A stretch of DNA of 64,000 nucleotides. Origin: Streptomyces alfalfae. Lineage in GTDB: Bacteria > Actinomycetota > Actinomycetes > Streptomycetales > Streptomycetaceae. Position 1 is the first letter of the stretch. Each line of letters begins with the position of its first letter. Below are positions 18,554 to 26,639 of the stretch, one piece after another. The notes beneath the pieces were generated by a model. The model did no database searches and had not been told where the DNA came from. It saw only the letters and a list, made by a program, of their open reading frames with translations. The DNA is taken from positions 1-64,000 of the forward strand of contig NZ_QEXM01000022.1 in assembly GCF_004127445.1 (NCBI RefSeq). The letters are read 5' to 3'. A program made the position numbers and the translations under genes.

Positions 18554-19225
18554 ATGTACGAACTCTTCAAGGACCTCGGCGCCTGGCTGGTCAGCGGCGA
18601 GCAGTGGACCGGGCCCGACGGCATCGGTCACCGCCTCGCCGAGCACCTCCAGTACTCGCTGCTCGCCACGCTCGTCGCGGCGGCCATCGCGCTGCCGCTC
18701 GGCCTGCTCATCGGCCACACGGGACGCGGCGCCTTCGTCGCGATCAACCTGGCCTCCTTCGGCCGGGCGCTGCCCACCGTCGGCCTCGTCGTGCTCGTCT
18801 TCCTGGTGAGCGGCCTGTCCATGTGGCCCGTCTACATCGCGCTCGTCGCGCTCGCCGTCCCCTCCATCGTCACCAACACCTACGCCGGCATGACCGCCGT
18901 CGACCGCGACGTGAAGGACGCCGCGCGCGGCCAGGGCATGCGGGCCCACCAGGTCCTCTTCCAGGTGGAGCTGCCGCTCGCGCTGCCGCTGATCATGACC
19001 GGGCTCCGGCTCGCCCTGATCCAGGTCGTCGCGACGGCGACCATCGCCGCGTACGTCTCCTTCGGCGGGCTCGGCCGGTACGTCTTCGACGGCCTCGCCC
19101 AGCGCGACCTGGTCCAGGTGCTCGGCGGCGCCGTGCTCGTGGCGGTCGTCGCCGTCGTACTCGACCTGGCGCTCTCCGCACTCCAGCGCGCCCTCTTCCG
19201 CCACCGTCCGGCCCAGCGGGCCTAG
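18554..19225 (+). CDS. Betaine-type ABC importer permease (OpuCD-like)
   Basis: 223 residues, ATG one base after the previous stop. EAA loop VKDAARGQGMRAHQVLFQVE followed by LPLALPLIMTGLR, and FGRALPTVGLVVLVFLVSG in an early helix. Five to six membrane segments. Paralogous to the preceding permease; the heterodimeric arrangement is that of OpuC-type systems. Confidence 0.88.
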   Translation: MYELFKDLGAWLVSGEQWTGPDGIGHRLAEHLQYSLLATLVAAAIALPLGLLIGHTGRGAFVAINLASFGRALPTVGLVVLVFLVSGLSMWPVYIALVALAVPSIVTNTYAGMTAVDRDVKDAARGQGMRAHQVLFQVELPLALPLIMTGLRLALIQVVATATIAAYVSFGGLGRYVFDGLAQRDLVQVLGGAVLVAVVAVVLDLALSALQRALFRHRPAQRA

Positions 19226-19236
19226 GAGCGATCACC

Positions 19237-20169
19237 ATGAACCGCAGAACCCTCCTCGGCGGACTCCTCGCCACGGCCTCCGTCCCCGCACTCGCCGCGT
19301 GCGGCGGCGGCATCACCTCCCTGGACGGCGGCGGCGCCGGCGGCGGCGGCGGCTCCAGCAAGGGCGGCGTCACCATCGGCACCGCCAACTTCACCGAGAA
19401 CCAGGTGCTCGGGTACCTCTACGCCGCCGCCCTGGAGGCCGAGGGCGTGAAGACGAGCGTGCGCCCCAACCTCGGCACCCGGGAGATCCTCATCCCCGCG
19501 CTCAAGGGCGGCGACATCGACCTGCTGCCCGAGTACCAGGGCGCCCTCCTGCACTACCTCGACCCGAAGGCGGAGGCCACCGAGGAGGGAGAGATGCAGA
19601 ACGCCCTCGCCATGGCCCTGCCGCGCGGCCTGCAGATCCTCCCCTACGGGCGGGCGGAGGACTCCGACGCGTTCGTCGTCACGCGCGACACCGCGAAGGA
19701 GTACGGCCTGAAGTCCCTCGCCGACCTGGCGAAGCACGACGGCGAGCTGGTCATCGGCGCCGCCCCCGAGGTGAAGAAGCGCACGGTGGGCGCGGTCGGC
19801 CTCAAGGACGTGTACGGAGTGGAGTTCAAGGAGTTCAAGTCCCTGGACTCCTCCGGGCCGCTGGTGAAGGGCGCCCTGCGCAAGGGCGACGTCGACGTGG
19901 CGAACCTCTTCACCACCGACACCGACATCGCCGCCGAGCGCTGGGTCGTCCTCACCGACCCCAAGAACCTCATCCCCGGCCAGCACGTCGTGCCGCTCAT
20001 CGCCGACCGCAAAGCCGACTCCACGGTGCGCAAGGCGCTCGCCCGGCTCGGCGCGCTCTTGACCACGCGGCAGCTCACCGAACTGAACCGCCTGGTGGAC
20101 AAGGACAAGAAGGACCCGAAGGACGTCGCCGACGACTGGGCGGCGCGGCACGGGCTGACGAGGAAGTAG
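19237..20169 (+). CDS. Quaternary-amine ABC importer, lipoprotein substrate-binding subunit (OpuCC-like)
   Basis: 310 residues, TAGGAG ribosome site. Signal MNRRTLLGG with lipobox LAAC (lipid-linked Cys22); the NRR-T-LL start could also be Tat-compatible. The mature part, after a Gly/Ser linker, opens VTIGTANFTENQVLGYLYAA and contains GDIDLLPEYQGALLHY, both diagnostic of the OpuAC/QAT type II binding proteins for glycine betaine, choline and carnitine. EgtU proteins, which bind ergothioneine, belong to the same family. Family consensus is PEYTG; here it is PEYQG. Ligand not decided by sequence. Confidence 0.87.
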   Translation: MNRRTLLGGLLATASVPALAACGGGITSLDGGGAGGGGGSSKGGVTIGTANFTENQVLGYLYAAALEAEGVKTSVRPNLGTREILIPALKGGDIDLLPEYQGALLHYLDPKAEATEEGEMQNALAMALPRGLQILPYGRAEDSDAFVVTRDTAKEYGLKSLADLAKHDGELVIGAAPEVKKRTVGAVGLKDVYGVEFKEFKSLDSSGPLVKGALRKGDVDVANLFTTDTDIAAERWVVLTDPKNLIPGQHVVPLIADRKADSTVRKALARLGALLTTRQLTELNRLVDKDKKDPKDVADDWAARHGLTRK

Positions 20170-20249
20170 GCGCCCGGAGGCAGCGCCCAGAGGCAGTACC
20201 CGCGGGCGGACGGCCCGAAGAGGCAGCACGACAAGGGGAGTTGATCGGC

Positions 20250-21677
20250 ATGGCAGCCGAAGAGCTGGTGGAGCGGCGCTCCATCGACGTCGTCCCCGAC
20301 GACGAACGGCACGGCACCGCGTTCAGCCAGTTCACGCTCTGGCTCGGCGCCAACCTTCAGATCACCGCGGTCGTCACGGGCGCACTCGCCGTCGTCTTCG
20401 GCGGCGACGTGGTGTGGTCGCTGGTCGGCCTGGTGCTCGGCAACCTCCTGGGCGGCGCGGTCATGGCGCTGCACTCGGCGCAGGGGCCGAAGCTCGGCCT
20501 GCCGCAGATGATCCAGTCGCGGGCCCAGTTCGGGGTGAAGGGCGCGGTCGTCCCGCTGCTCCTCGTCATCCTGATGTACGTCGGGTTCTTCGCGTCCGGC
20601 AGCGTCCTCGCCGGACAGGCCACGGCGGAGCTGACGCACACCGGCGACACCACCGGCATCGTGCTCTTCGCCGCGGTCACGGCGGTCATGGCGGCGGTCG
20701 GCTACCGCGTCATCCACGCGCTCGGCCGGGTGGCGAGCGTGATCTGCGCGGTGGCCTTCGTCTATCTGGGGGTGCGCCTCCTGGACCGCGTGGACCTCCC
20801 CGCGCTGTTCGGCGACGCCCACTTCGACCTGCCGATGTTCCTGCTCGCGATGTCGCTCTCGGCGTCCTGGCAGCTCGCCTTCGGCCCCTACGTGGCGGAC
20901 TACTCGCGCTATCTGCCGCGTACGACGTCGGGGAAGGCCACCTTCTGGTGGACGCTGTCGGGCTCGGCGATCGGCTCGCAGTGGTCGATGACGTTCGGGG
21001 TGCTCGTGGCGGCGAGCGCGGGTGACGCCTTCCTGGCCAACCAGGTCGGCTACGTCGTCGGCCTCGGCGGCACCGGCCTGATCGCCTCGTTCCTGTACTT
21101 CGTGATCGCGCTCGGCAAGCTGACCATCAACGTGCTCAACACCTACGGCGGCTTCATGTCGATGGTCACGAGCGTCAGCGGCTTCCGCGGCCAGAAGGTC
21201 CTGACCCGGCGCGGCAGGGCCGCGTACATCGCGCTGATCATGGTCGCGGGCACGGCGGTGGCGCTGCTCGGCAAGGACAGCTTCCTCGCGTCGTTCAAGG
21301 ACTTCCTGCTGTTCCTGCTGACCTTCTTCACGCCGTGGTCGGCGATCAACCTGGTCGACTACTACCTGATCTCACGCGAGCGGTACGACATCCCCGCCCT
21401 CTTCGACCCGCGCGGCCGCTACGGCTCCTGGCGCCGGGACGCCCTCGCCGTCTACGGCGTCGGGGTCCTCGCCCAGCTGCCGTTCCTCGCCACGCACTTC
21501 TACACGGGCCCGCTCGTCGAGCCGCTGGGCGGCGCGGACGTCTCGTGGATCGTGGGCCTCGCGGTGCCCGCGGTGCTGTACTGGGCGCTGGCCCGGCGGA
21601 ACCCGGCCGTCCCTGGGGGTGGGCCCCGGCCGGAGAGGGGGGTTAGCCCCACCGCGGGCACCGCCCCAGCGCCGTAA
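20250..21677 (+). CDS. NCS1-family permease (purine-cytosine/hydantoin type)
   Basis: 475 residues. ATG at 20250 has GGGGAG nine bases upstream. Twelve predicted membrane helices. TLWLGANLQITAVVTGALA, GLPQMIQSRAQFGVKGAVVP, SWQLAFGPYVADYSRYLP and the NLVDYYLISRERYDIPALFD tail are NCS1 hallmarks (cytosine, allantoin, hydantoin, thiamine-precursor carriers). It follows the betaine-type importer by 80 bases on the same strand and may belong to the same transcription unit, which would link it to the lyase pathway. Confidence 0.88.
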   Translation: MAAEELVERRSIDVVPDDERHGTAFSQFTLWLGANLQITAVVTGALAVVFGGDVVWSLVGLVLGNLLGGAVMALHSAQGPKLGLPQMIQSRAQFGVKGAVVPLLLVILMYVGFFASGSVLAGQATAELTHTGDTTGIVLFAAVTAVMAAVGYRVIHALGRVASVICAVAFVYLGVRLLDRVDLPALFGDAHFDLPMFLLAMSLSASWQLAFGPYVADYSRYLPRTTSGKATFWWTLSGSAIGSQWSMTFGVLVAASAGDAFLANQVGYVVGLGGTGLIASFLYFVIALGKLTINVLNTYGGFMSMVTSVSGFRGQKVLTRRGRAAYIALIMVAGTAVALLGKDSFLASFKDFLLFLLTFFTPWSAINLVDYYLISRERYDIPALFDPRGRYGSWRRDALAVYGVGVLAQLPFLATHFYTGPLVEPLGGADVSWIVGLAVPAVLYWALARRNPAVPGGGPRPERGVSPTAGTAPAP

Positions 21678-21688
21678 CGTAAAGCGGT

Positions 21689-22108
21689 ATGGAAGCCCGT
21701 GACGCCGAACTCAAGAAGGAACTCGACGCCACTCTGCACGCCCGCAGAGAGCTCGGCGAAGAGTACGACTCCGCTCTGGTGGACTCGTTCCTGGGGAAGG
21801 TCGAGCAGCGCCTGGACGGCACGATCGACCGCCGGCTCCGCCGTCACATGGCCGAGCAGCAGATGATCGTCGCCCGCGGGGCCCGCTCGCCGAGCCCGGT
21901 GACCGACTCCTGGGGCGACCGCTTCGGCTTCGGCGTGATCTCGCTGATCCTGGCGGTCCCGCTCTCCGCGATCGGCGTGGTCAACGCCGGGATGCCGGGC
22001 CTGCTCACCACGTGGGCCGGCATCGTCGGCGTCAACATCGCGCAGGCGGCCCGCGGGGCGGTCTTCGGCGAGCGCCGCAAGGAGCGGGGCTCGGAGTGGG
22101 ACGACTGA
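21689..22108 (+). CDS. Small conserved membrane protein
   Basis: 139 residues. The first ~55 residues are charged and probably coiled-coil (ELKKELDATLHARRELGEEY, then DSFLGKVEQRLDGTIDRRL). Two membrane helices follow (GFGVISLILAVPLSAIGVVN and LLTTWAGIVGVNIAQAA), then a basic tail. I do not know a function; proteins of this design are common in Streptomyces genomes. It starts 11 bases after the NCS1 stop, so it may be read through from it. Confidence 0.7.
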   Translation: MEARDAELKKELDATLHARRELGEEYDSALVDSFLGKVEQRLDGTIDRRLRRHMAEQQMIVARGARSPSPVTDSWGDRFGFGVISLILAVPLSAIGVVNAGMPGLLTTWAGIVGVNIAQAARGAVFGERRKERGSEWDD

Positions 22109-22139
22109 GGACGTCGCGCCGCCCGGCCCCATGAGTGTG

Positions 22140-22179
22140 CCGCGCCGCCGCACCCGGTGAGGCGGGTGCGGCGGCGCGG
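22140..22179. terminator. Bidirectional terminator hairpin
   Basis: Perfect 17-base arms (22140-22156 and 22163-22179) around the loop GTGAGG, between two converging genes. It serves the plus-strand small membrane protein and the minus-strand MMPL gene. Confidence 0.8.
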
Positions 22180-22182
22180 GGT

Positions 22183-24480
22183 TCACCTGGCCGCCCCGGT
22201 GCGTTTGGGGACGCCTTCGTCCGTGGCCTGCGCGGGTACCGCCGCGGGGCCGTCGGCCGCGGGCGCGGCGGGGACCTCGTGGTGGAAGCCGTACTTCTGG
22301 TGGAAGCGGCGCAGCGGTCCCGGCGCCCACCAGTTGGCCCGGCCCGCGAGCCGCATGAACGCGGGCACGAGCAGACCGCGGATGATCAGCGCGTCCATGA
22401 CGATCGCGAGCGCCGTGCCGAGGCCGAGGATCTTCACCGGCGTGAAACTGGTGAAGACGAGCGCGACGAAGAAGATCGCCATGAGCCCGGCCGCGGCGGT
22501 GATCAGCCGTCCCGTGCTCTGGATGCCGTGGGCCACCGCCAGGGTGTTGTCTCCCGTGCGGTCGTACTCCTCCTTGATCCGGGAGAGCAGGAAGACCTCG
22601 TAGTCCATCGAGAGCCCGAAGATCACGCAGAACATCAGGATCGGCATGGTGACGTCGATCTGCCCCGTCACCGTGAAGTCGCCCGCGAGGAACGTGAGAT
22701 GGCCCTCCTGGAAGATGAAGACCATCGCGCCGAAGGTGGCGGTCAGGCTCAGCAGGTTCATGATGATCGCCTTCGCCGGCACGAGCAGGCTGCCGGTGAA
22801 GAGGAAGAGCAGCACGAAGGTGAGCACGGCGATGATCAGCACGGCGTAGGGCAGCGCGTCCCAGAGGCCGTCGAGGGTGTCGGTGTAGGCGGCGGCCATG
22901 CCGCCGACCTTGGACTCGGCGCCGTCCGGCGGGGAGACCCCGCGCACGTCGGCCACCATGTCCTGGCCGTCGTCGGAGTACGCCTCGGTGACGCTCTGCA
23001 GGGACAGCCAGGTCGCGTCGTCGGCGTCGAAGACGTCCGGGGCGCCGGGCGGGGCGTCGGCGACGCGCTCGCCGTCCTGGAAGACGCCGGCCGAGGAGTC
23101 GACCCGCTCGATTCCGTCGACCCGTGACACCTCGGTGGCGTACGCGGTCAGGTCACCGGACGACGGCTTGGCGCCGTCGAGCACGATCTGCAGCCCCTGC
23201 CCGGCCAGCGCGGGGAAGTCCTCGCGCAGGGCGTCGCCGACCTGCGCCGCCTCGGCGTCCTTGGAGAGCGAGCGGTCGTCGGGCAGCCCGTACGAGGCGC
23301 TGCCGAAGGGCGCCACGATGACGGCGAGGCCGATGAGCACCACGGTGAGCACCGGGACGGGCCTGCGCATCACGAAGGTGGCGAGCCGGTACCAGAAGCC
23401 GTCCGAGCGCGGTCCCTCCGGCCGCGGCCGGCCCCGGCGGAACACCGCGAGCAGGTCGTACTTGTCGATGCGGGGGCCGAGCAGGGACAGCAGCGCCGGC
23501 AGCACCACCAGCGAGCCGAGCATCGCGAAGATGACGACGCCGATGCCCGCGTAGGCGAACGAGGTCAGGTAGAAGAGCGGGAAGACGAGCAGCGCGCAGA
23601 GCGAGAGCAGCACCGTGAGCGAGGAGAAGAAGACGGTGCGGCCCGCGGTGTTCAGCGAGCGGCGCAGCGCCTCTTCCAGGTCGCAGCCCTTGGCGAGTTC
23701 CTCGCGGTAGCGGCTGACGATGAAGAGGGAGTAGTCGATGGCCAGGCCGAGGCCGAGCGCGGTGGTGAGGTTGGTGGCGAAGACCGACACCGAGGTGAAC
23801 TGGGCGATCACCACCAGGGCGGCCAGCGAGCCCACGACCGACACCCCGGCGACCGCGAGCGGGAGCAGCGCGGCGGCCCCCGAGCGGAAGACCAGGATGA
23901 GCAGAAGCAAAGTGATCGGGACGGCGATCGACTCGGCGAGGAGGAGGTCCTTCTCGACCTTCTCGTTGGCCTGCCGGTTGAACTCCGCGTAGCCGCCGGA
24001 CTTCACGGCGAGGCTGCCCTGGTCGCCCGTGACCTCGGGCACGATCTCCTCGGCCGTCTCCGCCTGCTTGTCGTCGTCGCCGACGAGCCGGGCGACGATC
24101 AGGGCCTGGTCGCCCTTCTCCGAGACCAGCTCCTCCGGGGGCTGGCCGCCCTGGCCGGCGAAGTAGGAGTCGACGGACTCGACACCGTCCTGAGCGGCGA
24201 GTTTCTTGGTGAGCCGCTCACCGTCCCGGCGGGTCTGCGGGTCGTCGAGCGCCTTGTCGGGCGTGACGAGGAGGATGAAGTTGGCGTCGCCCGCGTCGAA
24301 GCGGTCCTCAAGGATGTCGGAGGCGGCGGCGGACTCGGAATCCGGGTCGTCGAAACCGCCCGCGGACAGCGAGGTCATCACCGGCCCGGAGACGACGGCG
24401 ATCAGCAGGAATCCCAGGGCGGACAGGGTGAGCACAAGACGGCGCCGGTGGACTGCCAGCGACGCCAGTCGCGAAAGCAT
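22183..24480 (-). CDS. MMPL/RND-family transporter
   Basis: 765 residues, ATG at 24480 with GGAG upstream. Two repeats, each a membrane helix, a large extracellular domain and five or six helices. Helix motifs GLGLAIDYSLFIVSRYREEL and FGLSMDYEVFLLSRIKEEY carry the Asp-Tyr pairs that conduct protons in MMPL proteins. Such pumps export lipids or hydrophobic metabolites. It lies at the edge of the biosynthetic block and is divergent from the TetR gene, so it could export the cluster product, but no sequence proof exists. Confidence 0.9.
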   Translation of the reverse strand: MLSRLASLAVHRRRLVLTLSALGFLLIAVVSGPVMTSLSAGGFDDPDSESAAASDILEDRFDAGDANFILLVTPDKALDDPQTRRDGERLTKKLAAQDGVESVDSYFAGQGGQPPEELVSEKGDQALIVARLVGDDDKQAETAEEIVPEVTGDQGSLAVKSGGYAEFNRQANEKVEKDLLLAESIAVPITLLLLILVFRSGAAALLPLAVAGVSVVGSLAALVVIAQFTSVSVFATNLTTALGLGLAIDYSLFIVSRYREELAKGCDLEEALRRSLNTAGRTVFFSSLTVLLSLCALLVFPLFYLTSFAYAGIGVVIFAMLGSLVVLPALLSLLGPRIDKYDLLAVFRRGRPRPEGPRSDGFWYRLATFVMRRPVPVLTVVLIGLAVIVAPFGSASYGLPDDRSLSKDAEAAQVGDALREDFPALAGQGLQIVLDGAKPSSGDLTAYATEVSRVDGIERVDSSAGVFQDGERVADAPPGAPDVFDADDATWLSLQSVTEAYSDDGQDMVADVRGVSPPDGAESKVGGMAAAYTDTLDGLWDALPYAVLIIAVLTFVLLFLFTGSLLVPAKAIIMNLLSLTATFGAMVFIFQEGHLTFLAGDFTVTGQIDVTMPILMFCVIFGLSMDYEVFLLSRIKEEYDRTGDNTLAVAHGIQSTGRLITAAAGLMAIFFVALVFTSFTPVKILGLGTALAIVMDALIIRGLLVPAFMRLAGRANWWAPGPLRRFHQKYGFHHEVPAAPAADGPAAVPAQATDEGVPKRTGAAR

Positions 24481-24593
24481 AGGGAAACTCCGTTTGTTTG
24501 CGGGAGCGGGGCGGGGGCGAAGAGACGTCGATTCGCCGCGGAATGCCGTCGACAGGCACAGAGATGACGGAGATGGCCGTCCGGGAGCTGCAT

Positions 24594-24621
24594 GTAATAG
24601 CCGACCGGAGGCGAGTGTCAA
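24594..24621 (-). promoter_or_regulatory. Promoter of the MMPL transporter gene
   Basis: Minus strand TTGACA (24621-24616) and TATTAC (24599-24594) with a 16-base spacer. Transcription would start ~105 bases before the ATG. The whole 24481-24839 gap (359 bases) holds no gene; besides this promoter it holds the TetR-gene promoter at its right end. Confidence 0.6.
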
Positions 24622-24829
24622 GGCGGTTCGGGGGAATTCACGGCGATTTCCCCGGTCAGAGCGGGGGAGAAAGTTTCGCCGCATTCGGTGGCGCCCCCGC
24701 GGACACCGGCCCTCGGCGGGCCGCGCGCGGCCCGGGGCGCCGACGGGCCCGGCAGCCGGGGCCGCCGCGGGCTCGACCGCCCCGACCTGGGGCGATGGGT
24801 GAAGGTGACAAACCGGCGACGTGACGATA

Positions 24830-24849
24830 GGTTGCTCACATGACTAATT
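24830..24849 (+). promoter_or_regulatory. Operator-like site over the TetR gene start, with -10 TAGGTT
   Basis: GGTTGCTCACATGACTAATT matches the palindrome at 27518-27537 at 15 of 20 positions and covers the ATG. The overlapping TAGGTT (24828-24833) is a likely -10 hexamer with GGTGAC 18 bases upstream. That places the transcript start at or next to the A of the ATG (leaderless). A second small perfect palindrome, GACTAA-T-TTAGTC, lies at 24842-24854. Self-repression by the TetR protein is inferred. Confidence 0.55.
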
Positions 24850-25448
24850 TAGTCGATCGGCCAACTTCGCCGCGAGGGCAGCGTCGACGTGATCAGCTGG
24901 TCGACGCCGGCGTGGAACTGCTCGCGGAGAGCGGGTGGCCCGGTGTCACCACCCGGTCCGTCGCCGAGCGCGCCAACGCCAACCTCGGTCTGATCCACTA
25001 CTACTGGGGCGGCCTGCCCAACCTGAAGATCGCCATCGCCCGCCGGGTCGGCGCGGAGGTCTTCGACCCGGTGACCCTGGCGCTCAGCAGCACCACGACG
25101 GTCGAACAGGCCCACGCCCGACTGATCGAGCTGCTCGCCGCCCCGCACGACAGCAGGACCGCCCGGCTCACCGTGGAGGTCATCGCGGGCGCGGCCCGCG
25201 AACCGCTGCTCGGCGAGGCGCTCCGCGAGGCGCTCACCGAGACCAGGGCCAAGCTGCGCGCCTGGATCAAGCGGGTGCACCCCTCCGCGCCCGACGGCAG
25301 CGAGACGGTGCTGATCGCCCTGCTCGACGGCATGCTGCTGCACCGGATGCTCGACCCGGACCTCGACAACGGCGAGGCGCTCTCGGCGCTCTCCCAGTTC
25401 CTGCCGGGCGGCCCGCCCTCCGGCGCCACGGGGGAAGCCTCCCCCTGA
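24840..25448 (+). CDS. TetR-family regulator with a TTA codon
   Basis: 202 residues. N-terminal HTH: RRDQLVDAGVELLAESGWPG and TTRSVAERANANLGLIHYYW. The C-terminal domain is ligand-binding and TetR_C-like, with no recognisable ligand motif. Codon 4 is TTA, the only in-frame TTA I found in the window, so translation should need the bldA tRNA encoded at 58618-58700. It lies between the MMPL pump and the SARP gene, and its probable operator recurs at 27518, so a role in controlling the bipyrrole cluster is likely. Confidence 0.88.
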   Translation: MTNLVDRPTSPRGQRRRDQLVDAGVELLAESGWPGVTTRSVAERANANLGLIHYYWGGLPNLKIAIARRVGAEVFDPVTLALSSTTTVEQAHARLIELLAAPHDSRTARLTVEVIAGAAREPLLGEALREALTETRAKLRAWIKRVHPSAPDGSETVLIALLDGMLLHRMLDPDLDNGEALSALSQFLPGGPPSGATGEASP

Positions 25449-25535
25449 CCGCGCAGTCTCGGCGGCCCGGACACCCCCGGCCGGGTCGCCGATCTCCTCC
25501 GTACGTTCCCCCTGCCCCGCCAGGAAGGATGCACA

Positions 25536-26147
25536 GTGGAAGCGGCCAAGACGAGTTGGGCCTTCGGCGCCGGAGCGACGCGCGCGGAGAAGGGACTCGC
25601 CTACGCGGTCTCGGTCTTCGGCATCGGCGCGCTGCTCGTCGGAGGCCACGGCCTCGGCTGGACCTGGTGGCAGTGGCTCATCGGCATCCTGCTCGTACAC
25701 GACCTGGCCGGCGGTGTCGTCGCCAACGGCCTGGACACCGCCAAGTGCTTCTACCACTCCCCCCTCACCTACACCGACTCGGCGTTCGCCCACTTCGTCC
25801 ACCACCCGGTGGGCTTCACCGCCGCCCACTTCCAGCCGGTGCTCATCGCCCTGGTGATACCGGGCGGCACCTGGTGGTGGGGGCTGCTCTGGTACGCGTG
25901 GGCGCTGGCCGGCGCGGTCGCCGTCGACCGGTCCGCCGAGCGCCTGAAGCGGCCGATCGCCCTCGGCGTCGTGGTCGCCGGGATCATGGTGGCGCCCTAT
26001 GTCGAGGCGCCTCCCGGGCTCGACTGGCTGCCGGCCGTCCTGCTCCTGAAGCTGGTCCTCGCCCACGGCGTGCCGGAACGCCTCGGCCGGCCCGTCCAGT
26101 CCTACGACCGGGCCGGCGACAGGAGCGGCGACCGGGCCGACGAGTGA
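25536..26147 (+). CDS. Membrane protein of unknown function
   Basis: 203 residues from GTG, with AGGAAGG upstream. Four to five hydrophobic helices (GLAYAVSVFGIGALLVGG, WWQWLIGILLVHDLAGGVVA, VLIALVIPGGTWWWGLLWYA, IALGVVVAGIMVAPYV). The loop FAHFVHHPVGFTAAHF is unusually His-rich and could bind metal, as in membrane hydroxylases, but the full His-box pattern is not there. It lies 87 bases after the TetR gene, on the same strand. I do not recognise the family. Confidence 0.65.
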   Translation: MEAAKTSWAFGAGATRAEKGLAYAVSVFGIGALLVGGHGLGWTWWQWLIGILLVHDLAGGVVANGLDTAKCFYHSPLTYTDSAFAHFVHHPVGFTAAHFQPVLIALVIPGGTWWWGLLWYAWALAGAVAVDRSAERLKRPIALGVVVAGIMVAPYVEAPPGLDWLPAVLLLKLVLAHGVPERLGRPVQSYDRAGDRSGDRADE

Positions 26148-26639
26148 GAATACGGAATGCCATGTTCGGAAGCGGAAGTTCCTGTTTTTCAGGACCGAGA
26201 CGCCGGGAACGTCCGGTCCGCGAGGGCCGGTCAATTGGCCGTGGATTGCCGGTGATCAGGGCTTCGACGATCGTTCATAAATCAACTTGAGCGACCGGAG
26301 TAATCCAGGCCCCTCGGGGCATATGGCCACTGGATTCAGCCATCAGTCCGTGTTTTAATACGAGTTCCAACCAATTCGCGAATGCGCGTGCGTGTTCCTC
26401 TCGGTAACACGCACGCGACCATTGTCGCGGGCACGCACAAGCGGCGTCCGTGTTCGCCGCACGGCGACCGGACGCTATACGAACATTCATTCACTTCACG
26501 GGGCAGCACCTGGTCAAAGCTTTTTCAACGGGGGCCGCCGACACCTGTTTCCTTCACCCCCAGACAGGCCGTCGGTCGGACGGGCGACCCCACAGAACGC
26601 CCAGCAGAGCACGGCAATTTCGAGCAGACGGGGAACGGA
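26148..26639. other. Gene-free, A/T-richer spacer before the SARP gene
   Basis: 492 bases with clearly lower G+C than the neighbours and short A/T runs. No frame shows coding character; a 71-codon minus-strand frame at 26275-26490 looks random. It probably holds the SARP promoter, but I cannot pick one convincing -35/-10 pair. Confidence 0.5.

Noticed and set aside
20176..20226. Three AGAGGCAG-like short repeats between the binding-protein and NCS1 genes
   Set aside because: Spacing is irregular (13 and about 30 bases) and the context is low-complexity G/C-rich DNA; no clear function.
26275..26490. 71-codon minus-strand frame in the SARP upstream spacer
   Set aside because: No ribosome site, unusual composition and no protein-like pattern.
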